A stretch of DNA of 64,000 nt from an uncultured Pseudomonadota bacterium (GTDB lineage Bacteria; Myxococcota_A; UBA796; SXON01). The notes below the pieces were generated by a model. The model did no database searches and had not been told where the DNA came from. It saw only the letters and a program-made list of their open reading frames with translations. Location: the NCBI GenBank assembly GCA_903875225.1, contig CAIQVJ010000027.1, positions 62,001-126,000 of the forward strand, read 5' to 3'. A program made the translations under genes and the position numbers. This document shows positions 1 through 8,744 of this stretch, piece after piece (position 1 is the first letter of the stretch; each line of letters starts with the position of its first letter).

Positions 1-65
1 CCATCCACGAGAAGGTCGCCGGCACAGACACGATGATGCTCGCCGCCGAAAAGTTGAAGGAGTAG
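1..65 (+). CDS. C-terminal end of an unidentified protein (partial)
   Basis: An open frame enters from the window edge and stops at 63-65. Only about 20 residues are visible, ending in EKLKE, which is too little to assign a family. It stops 3 bp before the exbD start and shares its strand, so it is probably the preceding gene of the same operon. ExbB or a second ExbD would be the usual neighbour, but that is inference. Confidence 0.5.
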   Translation, partial: IHEKVAGTDTMMLAAEKLKE

Positions 66-68
66 CCC

Positions 69-569
69 ATGGGCATGAGCGTAGGCCCCAAGAAAGCGGG
101 CGGTATGGATGAGATCAACGTCACGCCGCTGATCGACGTCGTGCTCGTCCTCCTGATCATCTTCATGGTGCTCACGCCGGTCACGGTGCAGAAGATGGCG
201 TCAAACCTGCCTCCGGTCGACGACACCCCGCCCGACCCGCCCGACGAGACGCCCCCCGACCAGCTCATGGTCGCGGTGTACCAGGATGGCACGCTGGCGC
301 TCAACCTCAAGGTCGAGACCGACGACGAGCTTCGCAAGGACATCACCAACCGACTCAAGGGGCGCGCGAAGAAGACGGTGTTCCTCGATGCCCACCCCGA
401 CGCCGTGTATGGCCGGGTGGTCGAGGTGCTCGACATGGTGCGGCAGTGCGGCGCGGAGCACGTCGGCTTCGCGGACATGAAGGACGCCGGCCCAGCCAAG
501 CTCGCGCCGGGCGCAGTCCTCCCGGGGGCCCCCGTCCCTGGCGCCCCCGCAGCACCCGCGCCCGGCTAG
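69..569 (+). CDS. exbD: ExbD/TolR family biopolymer transport protein
   Basis: This 166-residue protein has the classic ExbD layout. A short cytoplasmic N-terminus carries the family signature around EINVTPLIDVVLVLLIIF, one membrane segment follows (about residues 20-40) with the conserved Asp in PLIDVVLV, and then a periplasmic domain. The family uses proton flow through ExbB to energise TonB or Tol/Mot-like partners. The C-terminal tail is low-complexity Pro/Ala and unlikely to be structured. A GGAG ribosome site lies 6 bp before the chosen ATG; an ATG at 75 is a possible alternative. An ExbBD complex would be needed to power the TonB receptor at 46974-49187, though no direct link is shown. 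Confidence 0.9.
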   Translation: MGMSVGPKKAGGMDEINVTPLIDVVLVLLIIFMVLTPVTVQKMASNLPPVDDTPPDPPDETPPDQLMVAVYQDGTLALNLKVETDDELRKDITNRLKGRAKKTVFLDAHPDAVYGRVVEVLDMVRQCGAEHVGFADMKDAGPAKLAPGAVLPGAPVPGAPAAPAPG

Positions 570-612
570 GGCTTCCCGCAGCCGGGCGGCCTCGCTGCCT
601 CCTCGGCGCGCT

Positions 613-2202
613 TCACTCCCGCAGCGGAACGGCCGTGGACATCGACGCGTGGTCCGACGCCGCACGTAGCGCCGCGCGCAGCTCCCGGGTCACATTGGCG
701 TAGTTCGGCACGAGCGCCGCCGGGATGCGCATCTCGCGGGCATGGGCCTCATAGTGCGCGAGGGCGGCGCTCCAGCGGCGCTTGTGCGCGGCAAAATCGC
801 CGAGCACCTGCTCGCGGTTGGCCACCCGGTCCATGCGGTACGTGCTCACGATCCCGAGCGCCTTCACGTGGCGACAGAGCCGCTCGAAGCGCCCGAGGCG
901 GATCGCGAAGTCGTTGCCCTCGGCCTCCCAGAACCACGTGTTCTCCATCTCCGTGACGCCGTACACTTCGGCGCGCGCGAAGAGCTCCGTGCCCGGGATG
1001 ATCGCAGTGAAGGCATCGGAGGGAGACACCTGATCGATGTACCTTGCGTTCTCGGACAGGAAATCGAGCGTGAGCTGGAAATCCGCCTCGGTCTCCCCGG
1101 GAAAGCCGAACATCAGGTTGAGCTTCTGTCCGATGCCCGCCTCGTGGGTGTCCCGGATCACCCGCGCGGCGACCGACATGTCCACGTTCTTCTTCATCGC
1201 GTCCAGGACGCGCTGCGAGCCCGACTCGAACCCGTAGGTGATGAACCCACAGCCCGCGCGCTTGAGCTTCCCCAGGAGTCGGGGGCCCATCTCTGCGCGG
1301 ATCACCCCCTGCCCACCCCAGGACACCCGCATTCCATCGGCGATGACGAGGTCGCAGAGCTCCTCCAGCACGCGGATGTGCCCGTTGAAGAGCGAATCGT
1401 TGAACTCGAACTTCGTCGCGCCCCACCGCACGGTGCCCTGCTTCATCTCCGCGAACACGTTGGGCGCCGTGCGATAGCGGAACCGCTCCCAGATCGCCTG
1501 CTCGATGCAGAACACGCACTTCCGGACGCACCCGCGGCTCGCGAACAAGGGGATGCGCCCCCGGTCGAGGTACCGCGCGATGGGGAGCCCCGTGAAGTCG
1601 GGGAAGGGGATCCGATCGATGTCCCGGTCCAGCGGGCGTTCGGGCCCGCGCTCGCCCGCGTGTGTCATCACGCCTCCGGGCACCGGTCCCCGGCACCCCT
1701 CCCCGACCCACGCCAGCAGGTCCACCACCGCGTACTCGCCCTCGCCCACGACCACCCAGTCCACGTTGGGATCCGCCGCGATGACCGCAGGCTCGTACTG
1801 TGGAAAGCACTGCGGGCCACCCACGACCACCCGCCATGCGGGGCGCAGGGCCTTCACGCGGGCGGCGAGCCAGAGCCCGAACCCCTTCTGGGAGGCGAGC
1901 ATCGTGATGCCGACGATGCCCGGAGGGCCCACCAGCGCGGCGCCGAGCATCGCGTCGAGTGTGGCTCCAGCGCGGCGGATCAGGTCGAGGGCCTGCGCCC
2001 CCAGCGGGTGGTGCCACACGAACGCGTGCGACATCTCGAACCATGCGCGCTCGTCCGGTCGCGCGATCTCGTAGAGCGCGAGGTTGATGTCCAGCAGCGT
2101 CACGTCGTGACCCGCGGCCTTCACCGCGGCCTGCACGTAGGCGAGGCCCAGGGGGGGGACATCGGGTCGCCATGGGGCGGGCTGAAGCAGGACGACGCGC
2201 AT
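613..2202 (-). CDS. B12-binding-domain radical SAM protein
   Basis: The 529-residue product has a Rossmann-like N-terminal region typical of the cobalamin-binding domain in B12-type radical SAM enzymes, starting MRVVLLQPAP. A radical SAM domain follows, with the cluster motif C225-x3-C229-x2-C232 after ASRG. No DxHxxG motif is visible, as is common in this class, where cobalamin binds base-off without a lower His ligand. Such enzymes often act in methyl transfer or in tetrapyrrole, lipid or natural-product modification; the substrate here is unknown. I chose the ATG at 2202 because the family homology begins there, although the frame stays open further upstream. It is divergent from the molybdoenzyme at 2284, with 81 bp between them. 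Confidence 0.88.
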   Translation of the reverse strand: MRVVLLQPAPWRPDVPPLGLAYVQAAVKAAGHDVTLLDINLALYEIARPDERAWFEMSHAFVWHHPLGAQALDLIRRAGATLDAMLGAALVGPPGIVGITMLASQKGFGLWLAARVKALRPAWRVVVGGPQCFPQYEPAVIAADPNVDWVVVGEGEYAVVDLLAWVGEGCRGPVPGGVMTHAGERGPERPLDRDIDRIPFPDFTGLPIARYLDRGRIPLFASRGCVRKCVFCIEQAIWERFRYRTAPNVFAEMKQGTVRWGATKFEFNDSLFNGHIRVLEELCDLVIADGMRVSWGGQGVIRAEMGPRLLGKLKRAGCGFITYGFESGSQRVLDAMKKNVDMSVAARVIRDTHEAGIGQKLNLMFGFPGETEADFQLTLDFLSENARYIDQVSPSDAFTAIIPGTELFARAEVYGVTEMENTWFWEAEGNDFAIRLGRFERLCRHVKALGIVSTYRMDRVANREQVLGDFAAHKRRWSAALAHYEAHAREMRIPAALVPNYANVTRELRAALRAASDHASMSTAVPLRE

Positions 2203-2283
2203 GCGAGAAGTGTAGCGCAGGCGGCGTGGCCTTCGTCGTGGCCCGCGCCGAAAGCCGTCGCGCCCCGGGATAGGCCGCCCTTC

Positions 2284-4479
2284 ATGGCCGAACGAACCGC
2301 CACCCTCGCGCCCGTTCCCGGGGTCCAGGGGATCGCGTCGCTCGTGCCCTTCGGCCTCGACCTGCACCGCCCTCACCCGAGCGGCGTCGTGCTCGGGGCG
2401 CTCTGGGAGAACCGCGACAACCTGCCCTACGCCTGGCGGGTGCTCACCGACGGGGTCTGCGACGTCTGCGCACTCGGCCCCCGCGGCCTCGCCGACGACG
2501 TGATGCCCGGCGCACACCTGTGCTCCGCCCGGCTCGGAGCGTTGCGCCTCGAGACGATGCCCGCGCTCGCCCCGGCCGACGTCGTCGACATCGAGCGACT
2601 GCGCAGGATGCCCGACGCCGCGCTCGGGGCGCTCGGGCGCATCCCCTACCCGTTCGTCCACCGGCGCGGGGACCGCGGGTTCACCCGCATCACGTGGGAC
2701 GACGCGCTGGCCATCGCCGGTACCGCGCTGCGCGGGACCCCCGCCGACCGCCAGGCGTGGTGCGCCGGCGCGGAGGGGATCACCAACGAGGCGTACTACG
2801 CGTTCGCCAAGGCCGCGCGCCTGGCCGGTACCAACCACGTGGACGTCTGCGCCCGCCCCTGCCATCCGGTGAGCATCGCCGGGTTGAGGGCGACCATCGG
2901 GGTCGGCGCGGCGACGTGCTCGCTCAAGGACCTGATCGGCACGGACCTGCTGCTGCTCTGGGGCACGGCGCTGGTGGAGAACCATCCGGGCGCCGCCCGC
3001 TACCTTGCCCGGGCCAAGGAGAAGGGCACGCGCATCGTCGTCATCAACCCGGTGCGTGAGCCGGGCCTCGATCGGGCCTGGGTGCCCTCCCTCTTGAAGT
3101 CAGCGGCGTTCGGAACGCGGTTGCAGGACGATTTTGTGCAGGTGACAGCAGGCGGCGACGTCGCGCTCTCCCAGGGCGTCCTGAAGGTGCTGATCGAGCG
3201 CGGCGCGGTGGACGCCGCGTTCGTCGACGCCCACTGCACCGGTTGGGAGGGCGTGGCCAGCCAGGTCGACGCGACCTCCTGGGACCAGATCGAGCGTGAG
3301 AGCGGCGTGCCGCGCACGCAGATCGAGTGGCTGGGGGAGCTGGTCGGGCGCGCGCGATCGATGGTCACACTGTGGTCGACCGGGCTCACACAGCACGCAG
3401 ACGGCACGCAGAACATCGCAGGCGTGGTGAACCTCCATCTGGCCCGCGGGGCGTTCGGTCGGCCGCACTGCGGCGTCATCCCCATCCCGGGGTCGACCGG
3501 CGTGCAGGGGGCCGAGGACTGCGGTGTCGGCCCGGGCACCCTGCCGGGCGGCGTCCCGACGACCGAGGAGAACCTCGCGCGGTTCGAAGCGCACTGGGGC
3601 CATTCGCTCCCGAGGCACCCCGGCCGGACGACCCTCGCGATGCTCCGAGCGATGGCCGAGGGAAAGGTGGACCTGCTGTACGCCCTCGGCGCTGACCTCG
3701 CCGCGGCGCTGCCCGCCCCCTCGCGGCTCGAGTCAGCCTGCGCCGGCACGAAGCTGCGGGTCCACCAGGACGTCCGGTTCAACCGGTCCATGGTGCTCGA
3801 CGGCGAGACCGTGCTGGTCCTTCCCGCCCAGACCCGCCACGAACAGCGGGGCGGCGGCACCAGCACCTCCATCGAGCGCCGGATCCGGTTCTCTCCCGAG
3901 ATCCCCCAGCACCCGGTGGTCGGTGAGGCGCGCGCAGCCTACGAAATCCCCTGCCAGATGGCCATCGCCGCGTTCCCGCGGCTCGCCGGCGCCCTGACGT
4001 ACGCCTCCAGCCAGGCGATACGCGACGAGATGGCCATCACGATGCCGCTGTACGCGGGCGTCGAGACCCTGCGCAGCGCAGGGCACGCCGTGCAGTGGGG
4101 GGGCGAGATCCTGTGCACGGGCGGCGCGTTCCCCGACGGGAAGGCCAGGTTCACGCCCGTCCGGTCCACCCCGACCCGCGTCCCCGAGGGAGCGTTTCAG
4201 CTCACCACGCGTCGGCGAGGCCTGTCACGCAGGCTTGCCCGCGTTGACACAACCCACAATGATGTCCTGATCGCGGCCTCCGACCTGTACAGGTTGGGCT
4301 GCCATGACGGCCAAGCTGTGGTCGTGGTGTCGGAGGCCGGCCGCATGGCCGCTACCCTGCGGGAGGCGGACATCCGACCTGGTCTCCTGCAAGCATGTTG
4401 GCCCCACTGCAGCATCCTCGCCCCAGCCGGCGCCGCGGATCCCGGCCACACGACCCTGGTCCGGATCGAGCGGACATGA
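2284..4479 (+). CDS. FdhF/YdeP-family molybdopterin oxidoreductase (formate dehydrogenase-like alpha subunit)
   Basis: This 731-residue protein resembles the YdeP/FdhF branch of the bis-MGD molybdenum enzymes. An N-terminal C-x2-C...C cluster of cysteines (GVCDVCALG and AHLC) comes first. Then there is the region with CARPCHPVS, where family members carry the Mo-ligating Cys before His, a conserved INPVREPG segment, and a C-terminal MGD-binding region. Only three N-terminal cysteines are seen rather than the four of classical Fe4S4 formate dehydrogenases. The stop overlaps the start of fdhD by 4 bp (ATGA). FdhD delivers sulfur to this cofactor, which supports the formate-dehydrogenase-like assignment. 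The true substrate is not certain. The start at 2284 was chosen because similarity begins there. Confidence 0.85.
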   Translation: MAERTATLAPVPGVQGIASLVPFGLDLHRPHPSGVVLGALWENRDNLPYAWRVLTDGVCDVCALGPRGLADDVMPGAHLCSARLGALRLETMPALAPADVVDIERLRRMPDAALGALGRIPYPFVHRRGDRGFTRITWDDALAIAGTALRGTPADRQAWCAGAEGITNEAYYAFAKAARLAGTNHVDVCARPCHPVSIAGLRATIGVGAATCSLKDLIGTDLLLLWGTALVENHPGAARYLARAKEKGTRIVVINPVREPGLDRAWVPSLLKSAAFGTRLQDDFVQVTAGGDVALSQGVLKVLIERGAVDAAFVDAHCTGWEGVASQVDATSWDQIERESGVPRTQIEWLGELVGRARSMVTLWSTGLTQHADGTQNIAGVVNLHLARGAFGRPHCGVIPIPGSTGVQGAEDCGVGPGTLPGGVPTTEENLARFEAHWGHSLPRHPGRTTLAMLRAMAEGKVDLLYALGADLAAALPAPSRLESACAGTKLRVHQDVRFNRSMVLDGETVLVLPAQTRHEQRGGGTSTSIERRIRFSPEIPQHPVVGEARAAYEIPCQMAIAAFPRLAGALTYASSQAIRDEMAITMPLYAGVETLRSAGHAVQWGGEILCTGGAFPDGKARFTPVRSTPTRVPEGAFQLTTRRRGLSRRLARVDTTHNDVLIAASDLYRLGCHDGQAVVVVSEAGRMAATLREADIRPGLLQACWPHCSILAPAGAADPGHTTLVRIERT

Positions 4480-5231
4480 GTCGAGCGACCCGCACGATCC
4501 TCGTCGAAGGCTTCGAGGACATCGTCGCCGTCGAGGAGCCCCTCGAGATCCGGGTCGAGGGGAAGCCCACGGCCGTCACCATGCGCATGCCGGATGATGA
4601 CCTGGACCTCGTGGTCGGCTTTCTCACCACCGAAGGCGTCATCGGGCCCGACGACGCCATGGCCGACATCGCAGCGCTCGCGCAGATCTCCGAGAACGTG
4701 GTGGACGTCCGCCTGGCAGACGGTGTCAGCCCGAGCCGTGCCCGCTCCGCCGATCGGAGCCTCTACGCCACGAGCTCGTGCGGCATCTGCGGCAAGGCGA
4801 GCATCGACAGGATCCTCCGCGGGCGCCCGGGGCCCCTGGTCCCGACCGAGCCCGTCCCGGAGGTGCTGATGGCGTTGGCGACTGCATTCGAGGCCGCCCA
4901 GCGCCACACCCGTACGACCGGCTGCGCGCACGCCGCCGCGCTTTTCGACGGGGAGGGCCGGATCCTCGTCCTGCGGGAGGACGTGGGGCGCCACAACGCC
5001 GTGGACAAGGTGATCGGCGCGTGGCTGCGACGCGACGCGAGCTTCGACGGCCTCGGCCTCGTCGTGACGAGCCGCGCAGGCTTCGAGGTCGTGCAGAAGG
5101 CGATCACCGTCGGGGTCGCCCTCGTCTGCACGCTCGGCGCACCGACCTCGCTCGCCATCGAGGTGGCGTCCCAGTCGGGGTGCACCCTGGTCGGGTGGCT
5201 CCGCCCCGATCGACTGCGCCGTTTTGTGTAG
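4476..5231 (+). CDS. fdhD: FdhD sulfurtransferase/accessory protein for formate dehydrogenase
   Basis: FdhD transfers sulfur from the IscS persulfide to the Mo-bis-MGD cofactor of formate dehydrogenases. The 251-residue product contains the diagnostic SSCGICGK loop with C102 and C105, the catalytic C-x2-C. It also has the conserved REDVGRHNAVDKVIG and SRAGFE segments. The ATG sits inside the stop of the upstream oxidoreductase gene (ATGA), so the two are probably translationally coupled and made in fixed ratio. Length and motifs are normal for the family. Confidence 0.95.
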   Translation: MSRATRTILVEGFEDIVAVEEPLEIRVEGKPTAVTMRMPDDDLDLVVGFLTTEGVIGPDDAMADIAALAQISENVVDVRLADGVSPSRARSADRSLYATSSCGICGKASIDRILRGRPGPLVPTEPVPEVLMALATAFEAAQRHTRTTGCAHAAALFDGEGRILVLREDVGRHNAVDKVIGAWLRRDASFDGLGLVVTSRAGFEVVQKAITVGVALVCTLGAPTSLAIEVASQSGCTLVGWLRPDRLRRFV

Positions 5232-5288
5232 GCCACGCAAGACGTTTGGAGACAACACAGCTATAGTGCCGCACCTCCGGGGTTGTTC

Positions 5289-6431
5289 ATGCGCGCTCTC
5301 TATCTCCCGATCCTCGCCCTCACGCTCACCGGCTGCGCCGGGCACTACACCGACAAGACCCACGACACGTCGGACGCGGACACGGACGCCGACTCCGATG
5401 CGGACTCCGATGCGGACTCCGACACGGACACCGATACGGACACCGACACCGATACGGACACCGACACCGATACGGACACCGACACCGACACAGACACCGA
5501 CACCGACACCGACACCGATGCGGACACCGACACCGACACGGACACGGACCCCGCATTCGCATGCGCCGACGATGTCGATGGCGACGGCGTGACCGCAGCG
5601 GACGGCGACTGCCGTCCTCGCGATTCCGCGGCCTACCCGGGCGCCGCGGAGCGCTGCAACGGCCTCGACGACAACTGCGACGGCCAGATCGACGAGGACG
5701 CCGGCTGCGCCTACATGGACACCGCCCCGCCCGTCGACACGGCCCCACCCGTCGACACGACCGACACAGGCGGCATCGACACGAGCACCTGGATCCCCAG
5801 CGGCGACCCGGATGTGGACGACGACAGCGACGGGTACACGGAGAACGCCGGCGACTGCGACGACACGAACCGGCGCGTGAACCCCCACGCACCGATGGAC
5901 CCCTGCGATGGCATCGACAACGACTGCGACGGCATGATCGACGAGGACTGCGTCTCTGCAGACACCGCCGCGGCCCTGGTCGAGTACCACTTCGACGCCT
6001 CCGTATGCGACGGCCCCACATTCCTCGACGGGCACATCGGGTACGAGATCTACAGCAAGAGCAGCGGCGACCTCATCTGTGCAGCCATCAGCCAGTTCGT
6101 AGACACCGGCACCACCTTCCGGGCCGCCTGCCCGGGCTGCGAGTGGTCCTTCGACCTCAGCAGCTCCAACGGCGACTCGGCGGGCACCGCGTGCGCGGGC
6201 CTGGGCGTCACCGACGGCATGTGGGACGGCGCCGAGTTCGGCTTCGGCTTCGCGAGCACCTACACGGGCACCTATGGCACGTACACCAACACGCTGCTGT
6301 ACTACTACCCCGGGTACCGCGCGTGGATCCCGCTCGGCTACGAAGGCAGCACCCGCGGCTGGAACGTCGACGGTGACTTCACCTCCCTCGACGCTACCGG
6401 GACCTACGGGTACGTGTACTACTACTTGTAG
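5289..6431 (+). CDS. Lipoprotein with Asp/Thr linker and MopE-type metal-binding motifs
   Basis: The 380-residue product begins with a lipoprotein signal ending in LTLTGC (lipidation at C16). Next is a run of about 55 residues made almost only of Asp and Thr with a few Ala and Ser. Two copies of the 'putative metal-binding motif' seen in MopE-like proteins follow, of the form DxDGDG...GDC...CNGLDDNCDGxIDED. The C-terminal third (from about residue 230) is a Cys- and Tyr-rich domain I do not recognise. It is likely exported and anchored in the outer membrane, with the acidic linker as a spacer. The ATG at 5289 is preferred over an in-frame TTG at 5283. A TATAGT at 5262-5267 could be the -10 element, but no good -35 accompanies it. 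Confidence 0.8.
   Translation: MRALYLPILALTLTGCAGHYTDKTHDTSDADTDADSDADSDADSDTDTDTDTDTDTDTDTDTDTDTDTDTDTDTDTDADTDTDTDTDPAFACADDVDGDGVTAADGDCRPRDSAAYPGAAERCNGLDDNCDGQIDEDAGCAYMDTAPPVDTAPPVDTTDTGGIDTSTWIPSGDPDVDDDSDGYTENAGDCDDTNRRVNPHAPMDPCDGIDNDCDGMIDEDCVSADTAAALVEYHFDASVCDGPTFLDGHIGYEIYSKSSGDLICAAISQFVDTGTTFRAACPGCEWSFDLSSSNGDSAGTACAGLGVTDGMWDGAEFGFGFASTYTGTYGTYTNTLLYYYPGYRAWIPLGYEGSTRGWNVDGDFTSLDATGTYGYVYYYL
5376..5548 (+). repeat. Simple tandem repeat encoding the Asp/Thr linker
   Basis: This stretch is built from 6-bp units of the type GACACC, GATACG and GACTCC. It encodes alternating Asp-Thr, Asp-Ala and Asp-Ser pairs inside the lipoprotein at 5289-6431. Such repeats change length easily by slippage, in whole 6-bp steps, so the linker may vary between strains without loss of frame. 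Confidence 0.85.
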
Positions 6432-6443
6432 TCCGCTCCGCGG

Positions 6444-7352
6444 TCAGCGCACCCGCCACTGCCCCAGCAGCTCGCCGAGCGCATCGCGGTCGGCGAGCGC
6501 TCGTGGCAGTGCTGCGAGCATCGACGCCGTCGTGACCCCGCCGCCCTCCCCGTGCGACGCGAGCACGCGGTGGATGTCCCGCGTCCGGCGGTAGCTGCCG
6601 CGGAGGCTCGGCGCGTGGCTGTGAAGGACGGGCGCCTCCGCCACGAGACAGCAGCGATGTCGTGCGCCCCAGGCCCAATCCTCGGCGATGGGCACGTCAT
6701 CGAGCGGATCCGCTCGCAGGAGTCCGGTCCGGTGCAGCGCGCACACGTGGTCGAGGCGAGTGGCCGGCGCCTCACCGCCCGGGGGACACCAGGCGCGTAG
6801 CCGATCCCGTGTGCGGAGCGACGCGTCGGGCCAGGGTACCTGCCGGGCCCAGACGGCGTCGTGTCCCCCTCCCTCAAGCGCGTCCACCAGCGTCCGGACG
6901 AACCCCGCGCCCTGCGGGATCGCATCGTCCACGGTGAACAGCGTGTACTCGGTGGTCACCCCGGCCACCGCCGCTTGCCGGGTCGACCCGTGCCCCCGCC
7001 AGGGCACCCGCTCGACCTGTACGCCCGAGGGCGCCCGGGGCGCTGCACCGCCGTTCCACAGGAGTCGAACGAGCACGGGCTCATCCTGCCCGAGGAGCGC
7101 GGAGAGCCCAACAGGCGTCCCCCGGCTGCAGGGGATGACGACCGACACCCGGGGCCGCTCCCGGCGACGCGGCCGCGCCCCTGGCGCCAGCCACCTCCGC
7201 CAAGCCGGCGCGCTGGCGTCATGGCACAAGGGCACCACCTCTTCCGGGCGCCACGGGTCCGCCCCCCCGAGGTCCGTCGCGCGCAGATCCACGGGGTGCC
7301 CCTGCCGCAGCGCCTTCGCGAACGCGTGCCGATCCCAGCTGTGCAGGATCAT
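6444..7352 (-). CDS. Family 2-like glycosyltransferase
   Basis: The 302-residue product contains a GT-A fold start at about residue 68 (PRVSVVIPCSRGTP) and a later acidic motif in FTVDDA where the metal-binding DxD would be expected. It is thus a probable nucleotide-sugar glycosyltransferase. The first 65 residues are unrelated to the fold and unrecognised. It is the last gene of a three-gene unit with the epimerase/dehydratase and cupin genes upstream. Its ATG overlaps the upstream stop by 4 bp, so it probably uses a sugar made by those enzymes. The acceptor is unknown. Confidence 0.7.
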   Translation of the reverse strand: MILHSWDRHAFAKALRQGHPVDLRATDLGGADPWRPEEVVPLCHDASAPAWRRWLAPGARPRRRERPRVSVVIPCSRGTPVGLSALLGQDEPVLVRLLWNGGAAPRAPSGVQVERVPWRGHGSTRQAAVAGVTTEYTLFTVDDAIPQGAGFVRTLVDALEGGGHDAVWARQVPWPDASLRTRDRLRAWCPPGGEAPATRLDHVCALHRTGLLRADPLDDVPIAEDWAWGARHRCCLVAEAPVLHSHAPSLRGSYRRTRDIHRVLASHGEGGGVTTASMLAALPRALADRDALGELLGQWRVR

Positions 7353-8260
7353 CGCAGCTCGGCGAGCAATTCCCCCAGCCCCTGCTCGAGCTGGACCTCG
7401 GGGGCCCAGTGCAGGTCGGCCCGGGTGCCCGCATCATCGAGCGCGTACCGGGCGTCCTGGCCGGTGCGGTCCGCCACGAACTGGATGTCCGCGCCCCCAG
7501 CCAGTCTGGCGATCGTCTGCACCATCTCGAGGTTGGTCCGATGGCACTGCGCCGCCAGGTGGAACACCGAACGGGGCCCTTCGAACCTGAGCACCCGCCC
7601 CATCGCGCGCGCAAAATCCTCGACGTGAAGCCAGTCCCGCACCGCCTCGCCCGCACCGTGCACCAGCAGCGGCTCCCCCTGTACTGCGCGCTGGATCCAG
7701 CCCGAAACCGCCTTCTCGGGATGCTGTCTCGGTCCGTAGTTATTGACACATCTCACAATCCGGGCACGGAGCCCGAAGCAGCGCGCCCACACCCGCACCA
7801 GCGCCTCGGCCGAGGACTTGGTCACCGCGTAGGGATTTCCCGGAACGTGGGTATCCTCCTCGCGAAACCCGCCCACGGCGACGCTCCCGAACACCTCGTC
7901 GGTTGATACATATATCATTTGTATCAATGGGTGGCCGTGCCCGGCGCGGCAGGCCTCCAGGAGAACCCGGGTGCCCTCCACGTTCGTTCGGATGAACGGG
8001 CCCGCATCGTGGAGCGAGCGCTCCACGTGGGTCTCCGCAGCCATGTGTACGACCGTGTCCACGCCCGAGAGCGCGGCGCGCACTGCGGCAGCGTCGCACA
8101 CGTCTCCGAGGATCCGGGCGGCCCCCGTGCCATCGAGGTGCGCCCAGGAGCCGGCGTAGGTCAGCGCGTCGAGCACGCTCACCTCGTGGCCCTCGGCCTC
8201 GAGCTGACGAACCACCGCGGACCCCATGAACCCGGCGCCACCGGTCACGAGCACGTTCAT
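7349..8260 (-). CDS. rfbB: dTDP-glucose 4,6-dehydratase-like NAD-dependent sugar epimerase/dehydratase
   Basis: The 303-residue extended SDR protein shows the NAD-binding GGAGFMGS at residues 7-14, the STDEVFG motif with the Thr-Asp-Glu triad typical of dTDP-glucose 4,6-dehydratases, and the catalytic YAVTK. It would make the 4-keto-6-deoxy sugar intermediate for rhamnose-type sugars. It overlaps both neighbours by 4 bp: the RmlC-like cupin upstream and the glycosyltransferase downstream. It is somewhat shorter than typical RfbB (about 350 residues), so another nucleotide-sugar epimerase activity is possible. The ATG at 8260 was chosen because the Rossmann motif begins there. Confidence 0.8.
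   Translation of the reverse strand: MNVLVTGGAGFMGSAVVRQLEAEGHEVSVLDALTYAGSWAHLDGTGAARILGDVCDAAAVRAALSGVDTVVHMAAETHVERSLHDAGPFIRTNVEGTRVLLEACRAGHGHPLIQMIYVSTDEVFGSVAVGGFREEDTHVPGNPYAVTKSSAEALVRVWARCFGLRARIVRCVNNYGPRQHPEKAVSGWIQRAVQGEPLLVHGAGEAVRDWLHVEDFARAMGRVLRFEGPRSVFHLAAQCHRTNLEMVQTIARLAGGADIQFVADRTGQDARYALDDAGTRADLHWAPEVQLEQGLGELLAELR
7903..7927. repeat. Perfect AT-rich interrupted palindrome inside the dehydratase gene
   Basis: TTGATACA (7903-7910) and TGTATCAA (7920-7927) form a perfect 8-bp inverted repeat around a 9-bp AT-rich spacer. It lies in coding sequence for residues just before STDEVFG. It forces codons such as ATA and GTA that are rare in this GC-rich DNA. It could be an operator or simply a chance result. 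Confidence 0.5.
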
Positions 8261-8715
8261 CCGTCGTGCCGCTCCCAGTCGAAAGGCAAGGCACCGTGGG
8301 GCGCCATCCGCACCTCGTCCGGGTCCGCGACGTTGAATGGGTGGCTCACGACGTTCACCACCATCGCCTCCTCGTCCCCGATGTTCTTCAATCCGTGCCA
8401 GACCCCGGCAGGCACGCGCACGAGCGCGAAGTTGCGGTCGCCCAGCACGATCCGCATCTGCTCGCCCTCGGTGGGGGAGCCCGGGCGGCCATCCACGAGG
8501 CCCAGGAGCACGCGGCCACGCAGACACGCCATCCGGTCCCACTGAGCGCGGTGCAGGTGCCAGCCCTTCACCACCTCACGATACAGCGTGGTGACGTAGA
8601 CCTGCCCGAAGGGGACGCTCATCAGCTCCGGGTCGTCGGCCCGCACGAGCTCGGCTAGCGAGCCACGCTGGTCGGAGTGCCAGAGCAGGGGCCGAATGAG
8701 GACGCCGTCGATCAC
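8257..8715 (-). CDS. RmlC/WxcM-like cupin, dTDP-sugar 3,5-epimerase-related
   Basis: The 152-residue protein is a single small cupin of the RmlC-like type, with GWHLHRAQWDRM as the characteristic first cupin motif and a second histidine in PAGVWHGL. Family members epimerise or isomerise dTDP-4-keto-6-deoxy sugars. That fits the overlapping dehydratase gene downstream. It starts with GTG, with GGAG 7 bp before it. It is shorter than full RmlC (about 180 residues), so the precise reaction (epimerase versus isomerase) cannot be given. The gene is divergent from the rhodanese gene, with only 29 bp between starts. Confidence 0.75.
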   Translation of the reverse strand: MIDGVLIRPLLWHSDQRGSLAELVRADDPELMSVPFGQVYVTTLYREVVKGWHLHRAQWDRMACLRGRVLLGLVDGRPGSPTEGEQMRIVLGDRNFALVRVPAGVWHGLKNIGDEEAMVVNVVSHPFNVADPDEVRMAPHGALPFDWERHDG

Positions 8716-8744
8716 AAGGGGCTCCTATCGGGCTACCCTCTGAG

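Noticed and set aside
742-2283. Upstream extension of the molybdenum enzyme frame over the radical SAM gene
   Set aside because: The extension is antisense to the radical SAM coding sequence and shows no similarity; family homology starts at 2284.
5376-5548. Regular short repeats that could suggest a CRISPR array
   Set aside because: The units are 6 bp, in frame, and encode Asp/Thr pairs; there are no spacers or cas genes.
4197-6035. A 612-codon minus-strand frame over fdhD and the Asp/Thr lipoprotein
   Set aside because: It is antisense to well-supported genes and consists of Val/Gly repeats that mirror the Asp/Thr linker.
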